Shown piece by piece: positions 38,370 through 49,929 of a stretch of DNA of 57,500 nucleotides (within the stretch, counting starts at the first letter, position 1; each line of letters begins with the position of its first letter). The position numbers and the translations under genes were made by a program. Source of the stretch: Prorocentrum cordatum (lineage: Eukaryota > Sar > Dinophyceae > Prorocentrales > Prorocentraceae); the NCBI GenBank assembly GCA_963575745.1, contig CAUYUJ010015017.1, positions 262,934-320,433 of the forward strand. The letters run 5' to 3'. The notes under the pieces were generated by a model. The model saw only the letters and a program-made list of their open reading frames with translations, was not told where the DNA came from and searched no databases.

Positions 38370-41368
38370 GTGGCAGTGGCGCCTACACCCGGCAAATGGG
38401 TTACATACTCGTGCCGGCCTATAACATGCAGCCGCATTGCGTCCTGGAGTGTCGAAGGCATTAGCTTGGACAATACGGTAAAGCTATACGAATTAGTTCG
38501 GCACATGCGAAATATGGGCATAGCGGTGCTATGTCTCCAAGAGACACATTGCAAAGGCTCGCCCGCATTTGATTTCGAGGGGCACCTCATCATTTTATCT
38601 GGCGCCGAAGGGGACGGAAGAGAGTACGCAGGAGTTGGATTTATTGTGGCCCCTTGCTCGCCAATCTATCAAAGGATACCGGCAACAAGACAACAGAAAG
38701 GCTTGCATTCGCTTGCGGGTCAGAGGCGGGGCATTGACGCTTGTCACGGCGTACGCGTGGACGAACGAGCACGACTACGACGTCAGGCGCGACTTCTTTA
38801 TGGATCTTCTGGGGTTCACCAACACGTGTGCTTCACATGGGCCCACTATACTGTTTGGGCGACTTCAACGCGAGGCTCTTGCGTCGATTTCCCGGGGAGG
38901 AGCACATCCTAGGAGAGCATATATTCCACAATCCGCGAGGGAAGTGGGATCCCACATCGAACCGAGAGCTACTCATAGAGCTATGCGGGGCATTCGAAGC
39001 TTTTGTGACAAACGCGTTTTTCAACAACGGGGACGAGTCTAAGATTACGTACCATGATCTGGGGGTGAAGCCGTCGGAACCGATCGCGCCAGGCAGGTTT
39101 GAACAATTCGACCACGTGGTTGTCGCCAGCGCTTGGCTATCTTGCATTGCAAACGTCTGGAGCGACCGCGGGCGACAATTACAGTCACATCATTTTGTAA
39201 ATGTGGTGGATATGGAAATCAACATCGAGAAACAAGCACGACCAGCACCGCCTCCGAAGTATGATATGACAACTCTACGCTGCCTAGAAACGGCAAAGAC
39301 GTATGCGGAGCACTTGGTCGCACATTGGACTCCGGAACACGCTGCCCTGGACCTCGAAGGTAAGGCCGAACCATTGGCCTCATGCATGAAAGAAGCCATG
39401 GCGAAGTCGGTACCATTACAACCAGCCGCGGCCCACCGACCGTGGATATCGACCAGGACGTTGCACTTCATTGAGCAGAGGAATGCAGGACGACAGCGTG
39501 GAGCCAATAACACTGAATTGAGATTACTGAACAAGCATATTCAAAAATCGGCCCATGCAGACAGACGAAAATGGCTCGACGAAGCAATCGAAAAGGATGG
39601 ATGGCGGGCCATTCGGTCCCTCCGGAAAGGGAGACACTTCACTCAAGGTCGTCTTCGAGATCTGAACGGCGACCTGGTGGATGCTACACGGAAGGCCGCG
39701 ACAATGGCAGACTACCTTGAACAAGTCCAGTGGCATCTTCCGCCGGCTGTGGATCTGCCTCCTCGCGTCGATGTTGAAGACGGTTACTTGAGTATCGATG
39801 CGAATAACATCACCACGGAGGAAGTCAAAAGCGTAATCAAACAAATCCGAGTACAGAGAGCTCCTGGTAACGATGGCGTGCCACCAGAATTATGGCAATG
39901 TTTATGGAGAGACGTCCAAGCAATAGAGATTCTAAGAGATCTGTGCAACACGTGTTGGCGACAAAAAGATATACCCACGATCTGGAGGGAAGCATCAATT
40001 TTTTCAATTTTCAAGAAAGGGGGCGCGTCCCAGCCGTGCAACTACAGGCCGATATCGTTATTATCAGTTGGATATAAAGTTCTTGCGAGCATATTTTTTC
40101 GCAGATTCAAACACGGAGGAGCAGAAGAGGCATTGCGGGAGTCACAGTACGGATTCAGACCAAAACGTGGCACGAACGACGCCCTCTTTCTGGCAAGGCG
40201 GTTGATCGACGCCGCCTTGAAGGACAAGGATTGCTCCCTTTTGCTCTTGTTGCTGGACTGGAGCAAAGCCTTTGACCGCATTCGGCCAGGAGGACTTCTT
40301 CACGCACTTCGGCTTTTCCGCGTGCCGCCGCCTATGGCACACATGATTGATGCAATTTATCGGGTGCGAACTTTCGTGGTCAAGAGCAGGATCTCCGCGA
40401 CATCGAGCAGAGCCCAAGCGGCAGGGATAGCACAAGGGTGCCCGCTCTCACCATAGTTGTTCATTATCGTGATGTCAATTCTTTTGGATATTGTTGACAA
40501 GCAGATGGCGGAGCACTCGTCGGAGAAATCTTCCAAACCGTACTTGATCACAGAGGGCGTGCTCTATGCAGACGACGCAATGTTGTTCGCAGACAATCCG
40601 GGCTATCTGCAGAAGCATTTGGATACAGTAGTGCTGGTTGGCCAAAAATTTGGATTGGACCTCAACGCTGGGAAGACCATCCTTTTACGGATCCGCTCAG
40701 ACGCCGCCGTCATAGGGCCCGGCGGCGCGGTCATCCCGTGCAAAGAGAGCGCCGCGTACCTTGGCGGGCTTCTGAGTGTAGACGGCCGGCCACGCAGTGA
40801 ATTGACCGAGCGCCTTGGAGAGGCCAGAGGGGGATTTGGGAAAATGCGCGCGGCATGGAACCATGCGAATTTCAGTAAACAGCGCAAGTTGCAAGTTTTC
40901 GAAGCATGTATTTTATCAAAGTTGCTGTGCGGCCTGGAATCGTGTATGTTGTTGAAAGCAGATAGGGCGAAGCTAGATGCATTTCAAGCGCGATGCCTGA
41001 GAACCATCTTCGAGATACCACCGGCGTGTTTGTCCAGAGTCAGTAACGCGGCCGTTCTGCAAACAGCGAATGCACACAGCCTCTCTACAATACTGTTGCA
41101 ACGCCAACTTTTGCTATATGGTAGGCTCGCCCGGGAATCTCCGAGCAGTCTCCCAAGCTGTATGTTGTTTTCCACAGGGAGCCACTCAACCGTCTTGCCT
41201 AGAGCGTGGGGTAGCGCGCGTGCCAGAGGCAGGCCGCGTCTGCAATGGTCAACGCACATGCATTCGCAAGCGTCGGAGCTGTCCGGGCGAAGCCCGGAGC
41301 GACTCCAAGATCTTCTAGGCGACCAGGGGAGCTGGCGCCTAGCTGTCAAAGCTTGGTGCAATATTTGA
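38370..41368 (+). pseudogene. LINE ORF2: APE endonuclease and reverse transcriptase
   Basis: The endonuclease starts with SWSVEGISLDN and LCLQETHCKG, shifts frame near 38645-38660, continues ALTLVTAYAWTNEHDYDV, shifts again near 38840-38860 and continues YCLGDFNARL. Two expected catalytic residues look changed: SWSV where APE enzymes have Asn (WNV), and QSHHF where they have SDH. The RT has APGNDGVPPELW, NYRPISLLSVGYK, SQYGFRPKRGT, LLLDWSKAFDR and YADDAMLFADN (YADD at 40565-40576), then a Cys-poor C-terminus with ARGRPRLQW. A single TAG at 40454-40456 interrupts the same frame just after AQGCPLSP. No RNase H domain is visible. Confidence 0.85.
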
Positions 41369-41384
41369 TATTTGATTGATTGAG

Positions 41385-41520
41385 GTTTGCCTCTGCTTCG
41401 CTCCTCTCTCCCCCTCCCTCCCTCTCCCCTTCTCCCTTTCCTCCCTCCTCCTCCTTTCCAGCTGTCTGCAGGTCAACGCATCGCGCCCCATGGGGCACAA
41501 AGTCTTCCCGCGGCCGGCAA
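41385..41520 (+). other. Pyrimidine-rich flank of the LINE
   Basis: CTCCCTCCCTCTCCCC tract, then unique sequence. No gene. Confidence 0.6.
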
Positions 41521-41529
41521 CCGAGCCAC

Positions 41530-42480
41530 CTGCAGCGCAACTGATTGTTTACAAGGTTTTTGTTTGTATATGTTTTGCATGTGCCCGCACGTTGCCATCT
41601 GTCACAGTTTTCCTTGCCAATGCGCCGTCTGGGCGCGGCTGTTGCGCGTGGGTTGTCAATGTCACTGCTCGCGCAATCATCCCGCCCTCTCGCTCGCAAC
41701 TCGGCTTGTAAAACCCATGCGGCGGCGATTGCGGTGACTGCTCGGCACTGGCTGACGCAGTCCTGCGGCCGCGCTGGCGCGCGAAGACCGACCAGCTGGT
41801 TTGGCGCAACCGACGCGGCCACGGTGGCGCTGACCGATGGGGACTTCCCAGCGCGTCTCAAAGGCCGCGCTGGCGCGCGAACGTCTATGCGCGGGTCCGT
41901 GGCTCGCGCGGGCGCGATATTTTTGGATCGCGTCGACAGCGGCGGAAACGACAATAACAAGAGCGGGCAGCGATGATGCTGGCGATGATGGCGATGACGA
42001 CGGCAATTCCAATGACAGCGCGGATGCTGGTCATGCCGATGACGATGATGATGATGTCCATGTGTTGGTAATTTAGGTTTTGGGAGGATCCCACCACTGG
42101 CCCGCAAATTATCTTTAAAGAGGGATCGCCCCCCAGCAAGTGCGCAAGGGCGTCTGGATGATGTGGACATGCGCGCGCGAGAGGCTCGCGTGATCCAATT
42201 TAAGGAGCAGGTTGGAACCATGTGAATCTTCCATGAAATTGCGAGACCCCGCGCAAGTAGTCTTAGGATTCGTATTGGTCCAACACCCGTTGTATATTGT
42301 GCTTCCGGGAATATCGAGAGTGCCACCCTTACGAAGCTGGTTGTTTTGGAATGACGTCGACATGTGTGCTCGACGACGCGTGCGTGTGGAATGTGTCATA
42401 CTGTTGCACAGGGATTATGGAGCATGTGCGTTTTTTTGTTTTGATTGCGCGCGTGGTCTTATTCGACAGGGGTGAAGAAG
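41530..42480 (+). repeat. Large tandem repeat J, unit 1 (~1 kb)
   Basis: Landmarks: AAACCCATGCGGCGGCGATT, GACGCGGCCACGGTGGCGCT, GGCCGCGCTGGCGCGCGAAC, a GATGATG/GACGATG-rich segment, then ATGCGCGCGCG blocks. Units 2 (42680-43430) and 3 (43620-44480) share the order. Confidence 0.82.
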
Positions 42481-42679
42481 GGGTCGATCAAAAGGGGTCT
42501 CTCTGGGGTGGGTTGAACCCGTATGCCAATTGAGCGATTCGACAGCATCGCATGTGTTTTGCAGTGTCCCGAGGGGGTGCCGAAAATCCCACCGTCGGTG
42601 GGGTGGTGGCGGTGGTAGAACCTATTTGTTATGAGGGAGGTGAATTGTGTGTTGCGAGCATTCTCGAAAAATCCGGAGT

Positions 42680-43430
42680 ATCAATGTTAGTGCGCGTGCA
42701 TATTTCCACCTTCCCACCCACAATTCCGTTTGCAAAACCAATGCGGCGGCGATTGCGATGACGGCCTGGCGCTTGGCCGCGCTAGTGAGCGCACGTTCGC
42801 GCGCAAACCAACCATCTAGTTCGGCACAGCTGACGCGGCCGCGGTGGCGCTAACCGTCCCAACACGTCTCAAGGACCGCGCTGGCGCGCGGACATTTCGA
42901 AGCGGGTCGGTGACCCGGACGGGCGCAGTATTGTCATGAAGTCGACAATGCCGGACATATGGATGATAGCATCGATGATGGTAATGATGATGACGGTGAT
43001 GACGATGACGACGGCAAGGCCATTGACGACGCCGATGCCGATCACGCCAATGGCGATGATGTTGTCCATGTATTGCATACGAAGGATTCGGGAGGGTTTC
43101 GACATGCGCGCGCGGCCCACGCGCGCGAGATGTCCGCGTGGTCAAATTGGAGGAGATTGTTGGAACACCCATGGTTCGTTGTAGTTCGTCGCAAGAGCGC
43201 GCGCAATCTTTCCAGTTTGTGGGACAAACTGGTTGTGACTTAAATGTGGTCGCCAACGTCGGTCTGGGCATCTTTGCGAAACCCATGGCTTTGGAAAGAT
43301 TTCGGCATGCGCACGCGTGTGGACGTTGTCCCTTTTGTTGCAAAGGGATTCAGAAGCATTTCCACTTGTTGATACGCGGGCGCGCGCGCAGTACCATTTG
43401 ACAAAGGGGGGGCGATATGGGGACTCCCTG
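42680..43430 (+). repeat. Large tandem repeat J, unit 2
   Basis: AAACCAATGCGGCGGCGATT, GACGCGGCCGCGGTGGCGCT, GACCGCGCTGGCGCGCGGAC, then the GATGATG-rich segment and CATGCGCGCGCGGCCCACGC. 42480-42680 is unique and gene-free. Confidence 0.82.
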
Positions 43431-43619
43431 GGATGGTATGGTGTCATGTGCAACGTTAAATATTGGACATAATCGCATGAAGTTCGTATCATCCCAAGGG
43501 GAGCGATCAACCTGGGGGGTGGGATAGACGATATGTTCGCTAGAACGAAGAATTTAATTGATGCACGCCACGTCACTAGTGCAATCTACGTGGTGCCATT
43601 GTTTTTTTGGCCAACGAGT

Positions 43620-44480
43620 AGACACATGCCTTGCTCTTGCAGACATCCCATCCGCCCACCCGCAACTTAATTTGACAACGCATGCGGCGGCGGGCGCGCT
43701 ATCATGGCAAAGTCGACAACGGTAGACACGATGATGATCGCATCGATGTTGCTGACGATGTTGACGGCGACGGCGCGGCCAGTGACGGCGCCGATGTTGA
43801 TCACGCCGACGACGATGACGGCGTCTTCGCGTCGGCGATGGAGGTTTTGGAAAGAGTTCGGCATGCGCGCGCGGCCGACGCGCGAGAGTGGGCCGCATGG
43901 TATTATTTGACACGGATCGTGCCCCCCCCATAATGCGCGCAAGGGCGTGCGAATGATTTCAGCATGCGGCGCGGGAGGCCCGTTTGGCAGAATTTCACGC
44001 ACATGATGAAAAGCACATGGTTTCTTACGAATTCGCAAGAGCGCGAGCGCACGTTTGCTTGAAATCTGATGTTGCGAAACCATACGTTTTTGATATGTGT
44101 TTGGGACACTCTGTTTTGAAGTCGCTACGACACCGAAAGTGTTTGACGGATGTCGGCATGCGCGCTTGACGACGCGCGCGTGCGCACCTCGTCCCTTTTT
44201 TGGCAAACGGTTCTCGCGACAATAGGCGCGCAAAGGCGTTCGAATGATTTCGGAATTCGCAAGAGCGCGCGCGGAAGTTTTCTTTGAAAATCCGTGTTGC
44301 GAAACCTTGTGGTTTATATGTTTTTGGGGCACTCGATTTTGAATTCTTTACGGGGCCGAAGGCTTTTGGGGGATTTTGGCATGTGCGCGCGACGACGCAC
44401 GCGTGTGCACCTCGTCTCATTTGTTGCAAGGGAACCTTTGATAACTGATGATTTTAATAAACGGGTCCGCGCGCATAGTA
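43620..44480 (+). repeat. Large tandem repeat J, unit 3, with ~190-bp subrepeats
   Basis: ACGCATGCGGCGGCGGGCGC and the GATGATG segment, followed by three ~190-bp subunits with TTGCGAAACC, TTGGGACACTCTGTTTTGAA, GGCATGCGCGC and CACCTCGTCCCTTTTTTGGC. Related subunits occur in units 1 and 2. Confidence 0.78.
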
Positions 44481-44664
44481 GCTTTAGAAGAGAATGGCGG
44501 GGGGGGGGCGGATACCGGCTCGCCTGGGGATGGAATGAAGCCAGACGGAAAATGAGCAAGGAGGCAGAACCATATGTAAATTGCAACGCGCGAGGCCGAA
44601 TTGATAACTCCAGGGGTGTGGTAGGGGTAGAATCTGACTTATTTTAGAAGAGGAGAATCTTTTC

Positions 44665-44940
44665 AACGCAAAGCATTGCCAAGCAATGCGGAGCAACGCA
44701 ATGATTTTCCAAGGAGATCGAAACGTGTGGCGACGAGGCTGCGGACGGCGACGAGGCGGCGACAGTGGCCACATGGCGGCCGTAGCGGCCCGAAGGCCCA
44801 GGCGACGGGCGGCGACGGGCGACGACGAGGCGGCGACCGCGTCCACATGGCGGCCAGTGTGGCCCGCAGGCCCAGACGGGCGGCGACGAGGCGGAGACGG
44901 CGGCGACATAGAGCGGCCCGCAGTCCCAGTTTTTGTAGCA
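44665..44940 (+). repeat. Tandem array, about 70-bp unit
   Basis: Three units of GCGGCGACAGTGGCCACATG, GCGGCCCGAAGGCCCAGGCG, ACGGGCGGCGACG. A short GCAATGCGGAGCAACGCAATG repeat precedes it. Confidence 0.78.
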
Positions 44941-44944
44941 AGTA

Positions 44945-45460
44945 ATAAGGCTCCCTAAGTGCAAGCAGTGTTCCGGGAAAGAAATTACATTTCAATCATT
45001 GAGTTGTTCCGGCTGTTATTGTTGTCATCCGATGGTTTTCGGTGTTTCAAAACGGTGCTCCCGCAGCAGCGTGGCCATCATTTTTGGATCGGCGCTTTGC
45101 CCCCGTCGTTCAGAATGGATGGCGCTCTCGCCCCAGCGCGGGCCACTTTTCCGGTTCCGAGTCCTTGGTCAGCTTTCTCGCGCCTCCTTCATTCCCCCTC
45201 CTCCTCCTTCATCTGGTCCTCCTGCTCCCCCGGCTTCTTCCAGTCCAGTTCATGCTGTTGCTGTTCGTCCTTGTTCTCCTCCTTTTGTTCCTCCTGCCCA
45301 TCCTTCGGCTCGCCCGCCACCCCATCCTCCACCTGAGCAGTACGCAGCTCCCCTCTTCCGACTGCGCATGCACACGATGATGCTGCCTGTTGAGGCCCGG
45401 GTTGGCTATGACACGCGTCCGCGGATAGAAATATCAACGCAGTGGGAAGGGATGAAGGAT
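44945..45460 (+). other. Gene-free interval
   Basis: Pyrimidine-rich 45180-45300. TTTTTGGATCGGCGCTTTGC at 45082 resembles the end of the introner-like elements (TTGGATCGGCGCTTCACCCC at 9331) and may be a fragment of that family. No gene. Confidence 0.4.
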
Positions 45461-45602
45461 GTTGAGGAGGAGGACGAGGAGGAGGAGGAGGAGGAGGAGG
45501 AGGAGGAGGAGAAGAAGGAGGGGGAGGAGGAGGAGGAGGAGGAGGAGGAGGAGAAGATGGAGGAGGAGGAGGCGAAGGAGGAGGAGGAGGAGGAGGAGGG
45601 GT
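45460..45602 (+). repeat. (GAG)n purine tract
   Basis: GGAGGAGGA repeat of about 140 bp, followed by the family H core GATGTGGCGCGAGCGCACC. 45660-45850 is unrecognised; 45860-45955 is CCCTCCCT-rich; 46075-46100 is a GGC run. Confidence 0.93.
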
Positions 45603-46169
45603 CGGACGTCAGATGTGGCGCGAGCGCACCCGGCCTGCCACCCCTCCTCTGTCCTCCCCCCCCTGGTCGTCCGAGCTCCCACCTCGGGCGTGCCGCTCCG
45701 GCCTCCCCGGGGCTCGCGCGACGCGGTGCTCTGGCGCGCCCGTGGGCCGCTTTCGCTCGGAGCTCGCGCCGCGCAGCGAGGGCAGCACGAGGCCAGAAGC
45801 GGGGGAGCAGGCACAGAAAAAGAACACGAGAGCGAAAGGCACGGTTTGGCTCGAGCCCTGGGCCTCCTTCCCTCCCTCCCTTCCCCCTCCCTCCCTCCCC
45901 TCCCTCCCTCCCCCCCTCCTTGCCTCCCTCCCTCCCTCCTTCCCCCCCCACTGCAGGACCTGCTCGTGCGGGGCCGGCTCGCGCTGGACGCGATGCTGTT
46001 CAGGCCCCTCCCCTCTCTGGGGGGCCGCGCGGCGCCGCGGCGCTCTCGCGGCGCGGGTGGGAGGAAGACGGGCGGCGGCGGCGGCGGCGGCGGCGGCTGG
46101 ACGATCCCGGGACGGCGCGGGGGGGGGGATCAGGGCTCAAGGGACCCAGACCCCTCCCTCGAGCAGCGA

Positions 46170-46335
46170 AAAAATCGCGACGGGAGGCTTTTCACTATTT
46201 TCGGCTTCTGCGGGCCCTTACAGGGCCTCGGGACCGTCAACAAAACGACTCAGGATGAAAAACTGGTCCCGGGGAATAGGTCGAAACTTCTGGGGGTCGA
46301 CGTCATGGACAAATCATGACGTCGGGGGTCTGGGG
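46170..46335 (+). mobile_element. Stem-loop dispersed element, family D copy 3
   Basis: AAAATCGCGACGGGAGG, GGGCCTCGGGACCGTCAAC, GGGGAATAGGTCGAAACTTC, then the terminal stem GACGTCATG (46299-46307) with CATGACGTC (46315-46323) and GGGGGTCTGG. Confidence 0.75.
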
Positions 46336-46529
46336 ACGGGGGTCGAGCCAAACGCGGATTCATACATGTGAAGCGTAGGCAGTAGGCAGTCTCATTGCCC
46401 CCTCCCTCCGCGCTTTCCATGCATCCTTCCCACCTTCTTCTCTGCTCCCCTTGTCTTCTCCGCGGCCGCTCGGATCACAGGGGGGGAGCAGGATGATCAG
46501 GAGCAGGAGCTCACGGGAGTCGGTCAGAG

Positions 46530-46715
46530 CGCCAGATCTTGCAGGATCCTGCAGAGCTAGGGGTGCAGTGACCCGGGCTTTGCTGCAGGGTCCCGCAGGA
46601 GCCCGTGGGATCCTGCAGGGCCCTGCGGAGCCTGACGGACCCGGGTCCGGATTGACCCGGTTCCGCAGATCCCCGAGGGGAGCGCGCCGGGGGCGCCCGA
46701 GAGTCGGGCAGCTCC
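46530..46715 (+). repeat. CCTGCAGGGTCC short palindromic repeats
   Basis: Units of GGATCCTGCAGGGCCCTGC and TGCAGGGTCCCGCAGGAGCC, about 16 bp. 46340-46530 shows no recognisable gene. Confidence 0.7.
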
Positions 46716-47540
46716 AATGGGGGCTCGCAGCTGGGGGTCGCCAGTTTTCCCCGAGAGGCGAGAGCTCCAGATCAAACGCCGGGGAGGTTTCGGGACGCTT
46801 GGGGGCCGCTTCTCTGGAGCGAGTTCTGGAGTGTCCTCGAGGGGCCCCCTCGAGGAGGTGGCGCTTCCTCAAGGAAGGTGGTGGCCCTCCCTGCGGCGAC
46901 TGCGGCACCGACCTCACCGGCTTGGCCCCATATCTGATCGGCTTCTCGGCCGGTGGCGACCCAGATCAGACCGACGAGCAGTGGTGACCCCTCGTGGCAT
47001 TGCCTGGAAAAGGGGGTTTGATGGCGGGGGGGGACCATGGCGAACCCATGATAGTATCTCTCCCCGGATGTCGGCGTCCCCTACTCTTATCTTGGCACGT
47101 CCCCGTCCCCGCCTTGTCCGCGTACGTGCCTCTGGCCGTGGTTTGTGGGCCCCTCTCTTGGACGAGCCCCTCCTTTCCATGGACGCCCCCGAGAGTGGGG
47201 GGCGAGGGAAGTCTGGCGGCAAGCAAAAGGGGCAGCTTGAGGGGGTGGCTCTCAGAGAGGGCGGGGGAGCTTCCTGGAGGGCAAAGGCCTTACCAAAAGG
47301 GCCCAGGGGCTTTTCTTGTGAGATGGGCGCCTCGAAGCCAGGAGGCGCTCTGAGAAGCCCCCTGCTTTTTCAGATGCCCCCGAGCTTCTGAGAAGGCCAA
47401 CCCTTTCGCGCCCCTCCCTTGTGCGTACTGCCACGAGGGGCGAGATGGAATACCACGTGGTCGGCGGATGTTGCGGGAGGCGGCGGGGGGCGGAGGGGGC
47501 GGGGACAAGCTAGGTGAGTTCGCGTCATATCTGACTTTCT
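46715..47540 (+). repeat. Dispersed repeat family G copy 2 and flank
   Basis: 47035-47200 aligns in order with 27105-27275 (ACCATGGCGAACCCATGATA, CACGTCCCCGTCCCCGCC, TACGTGCCTCTGGCCGTG). The rest of this interval has open frames but no recognisable protein motif. Confidence 0.45.
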
Positions 47541-49485
47541 ACCCCTCCCTCCCATTCCTTACCATGGCGTAGGTCGGATGTCGTAGCAGAGCATCGCATT
47601 ACATGGCACAGCATGGTGTTGAAGATCAACGCGTATCCTGACGTAGCATGACGTGGCGACGCCCCAAAGTGGGGGGGGGGCTTCTGCGGTCCCCAAAAAA
47701 GACGGATCGACAGCGAATGCTTCCGATGGTTGTTTCTGGGGAGGCATTTTCTAGATTTTGGAGCCTGTTTGGAAGGACCGACAACCATGCCGTGGCATGG
47801 CGCTGGAAATAATGACGCCAGCGCTGCAACGGGAGCACGATTCGGAACGAGCGGAAGCGCGGAAATGAGGCCAGTGCTGAAGTGGAAGCACGACTCGGAG
47901 GACGCATAGCTTGGCATAACATGGCGTGGCGACGCCCTAAAGTGGGGGGGAGGGCTTTTGCGACACAGAAAATTGAATAATCGGCACAGAATGTGTAATC
48001 ACTCCCGATGGTTTCGTCGGGGGGGGCATTCTCTAGATTTTGGAAGGACCGAAAACCATACCGTGGCATTGCGCTGGAAATAATGACGCCAGCATCGCAG
48101 CGGGAGTACGATTCGGAACGAGCGGAAGCGCGGAAATGAGGCCAGCGCTGCATCGGGAGCACGATTCGGAACGAGCGGTAGCCCGAAAATGATGCCAGCC
48201 CTTCAGCGAGAGCAACATTCTGGAAAACAACACAGCGAAAATCCGTTTCCTGGGGATTCTGTGTGCAAAAAACCAGTACGCGGAGGGGGGCCGGACATTT
48301 CCCGGACGTCATCAGGGGAGAGAGGAGAGTAGTAATCATATTGTGTAATTGTGGAGGAGGAGGAGGTGGAGGAGGAAGAGGGGGAGGAGGGGAGGGGGAC
48401 AAGCTAGGTGCGTTCGCGGCGTTATATCTGACTTTCTACCCCTCCCTCCCATTTGTCGTAGCGTGGCATAGCATTCTATGGCATAGCATGGTGTTGAAGA
48501 TCAACGCGTAGCATGACATACCATGGCGTGGCGACGCCCCAAATGGGGTGTTTCTGCGGCCAAAAAAAACAACGTAATCACTTCCGATGGATTGTTCGGG
48601 AGTTTTTTTTACAAACAAAAAATGGTCGAAGGACCGAAAAAACATGTCGTGGCATGGCGCTGGAAATAATGACGACAGCGCCTCAACGGGAGTCCGATTC
48701 GGAACGAGCGGAAGCGCGGAAATGAGGCCAGCGCTGCAGCGGGAGCACGATCCGGAGGACGCGTAGCCTGACATAACACGGCGTGGCGACGCCCTAAAGT
48801 GGGGGGGAGGGCTTTCGCGACCCCGAAAATTAACGAATCGACGCCGAATGTGTAATCACTTCCCGGGTGTGCATTATCTAGATTTTCGAGCCCATGTGGA
48901 AGGACCGACAACCATGCCGTGGCATTGCGCTGGAAATAATGACGCCAGCGCCTCAGCGGGAGTACGATTCGGAACGAGCGGAAGCGCGACAATGAGGCCA
49001 GCGCTGCAGCGGGAGCACGATTCGGAGGACGCGGAGCTTGACAGAGCATGGCGTGGCGACGCCCCAAAGTATGGGGGGGGCTTCTGCGACCCCAAAAATC
49101 AACAAATCGGCACCGAATGTGCAATCACGTCCCATGGTTCTTCCAGTGTGCATTTTCTAGATGTTCGAGCCGATTTGGAAGGACCGTAAACCATGCCGTG
49201 GCATGGCGCTGGAGATAATGACGCCAGCGCTGCAGAGGGAGCACGATTTGGAACGAGCGGAAGCGCGGAAATGAGACCAGCGCTGCAGCGGGAGCATGAT
49301 TCGGAACGAGCGGTGGCCCGAGAATGAAGCCAGCGCCTGAGCGAGAGCATCATTTAAAACAACCTAAGCGAAAGCCCGTTTCCCAGGAATCTTGCTGTGT
49401 GTGAAAAACCAACACGCGGACGGGAGCAGGACATTTCCCGGACGTCACCAGGGGAGAGAGGAGAATAGTATTCATGTTGTGTAAT
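47540..49485 (+). repeat. Higher-order repeat K (~260-290 bp units in ~1.1-kb super-units)
   Basis: Five basic units start with GTGGCGACGCCCCAAAGTGG near 47652, 47926, 48527, 48782 and 49051; each contains GGAAATAATGACGCCAGCGC and CGGGAGCACGATTCGGAACG. Super-unit ends at 48198-48360 and 49330-49490 share AAAACCAACACGCGGACGG-type sequence, GGACATTTCCCGGACGTCA and TTGTGTAATTGTGGAGGAGG. Reversed family H motifs sit near 47510 and 48410. No protein gene. Confidence 0.88.
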
Positions 49486-49920
49486 TGTGGAGGAGGAGGA
49501 GGAGGAGGAGGAGGAGGAGGAGGAGGAGGAGGAGGGGGAGAAGGAGGCGGAGGAGGAGGAGGAGGAGGAGGCAGGTGGGACGGTGTGTGGCAAGGTGATC
49601 GGGGGAGGAGGAGGAGGAGGAGGAGGAGGAGGAGGAGGAGGAGGAGGAGGAGGAGGAGGAGGAGGGAGGAGGAGGGAGGAGGGAGGAGGGAGAGGGAGGA
49701 GGGAGGGAGGGAGGAGGAGGAGGAGGAGGGAGGGAGGAGGGAGGAGGGGAGGGAGGGAGGAGGGAGGAGGGAGGAGGAGGAGGAGGGAGGAGGGAGGAGG
49801 GAGGAGGGAGGAGGAGAGGGAGGAGGAGGAGGGAGGAGGAGGAGGAGGAGAGAGGAGGAGGAGGAGGAGGAGGAGGAGGAGGAGGAGGGAGGAGAGGAGG
49901 AGGAGGAGGGGGGGGAAGAA
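49486..49920 (+). repeat. 430-bp purine (GGA)n tract
   Basis: Almost pure GGAGGAGGGAGG with few interruptions, the longest purine tract in the window. Poly-Glu, poly-Gly and poly-Ser frames on both strands are artefacts. Confidence 0.96.
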
Positions 49921-49929
49921 CAAGATGAG

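Larger units (their letters stand above)
37040..41385 (+). mobile_element. Non-LTR retrotransposon (LINE, APE-type endonuclease), inactivated
   Basis: About 4.3 kb on the plus strand with ORF1 (37308-38345) and ORF2 (38370-41368: endonuclease then reverse transcriptase). No LTRs. The 3' end, just past the ORF2 stop, is a short ATTTGATATTTGATTGATTG repeat in place of poly-A, as in several CR1/RTE-like lineages. The 5' end is uncertain; it lies after the array tail that stops near 37012. Two frameshifts and one stop in ORF2 and one break near the end of ORF1 make it non-autonomous now. The clade cannot be set without a tree. Confidence 0.85.
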
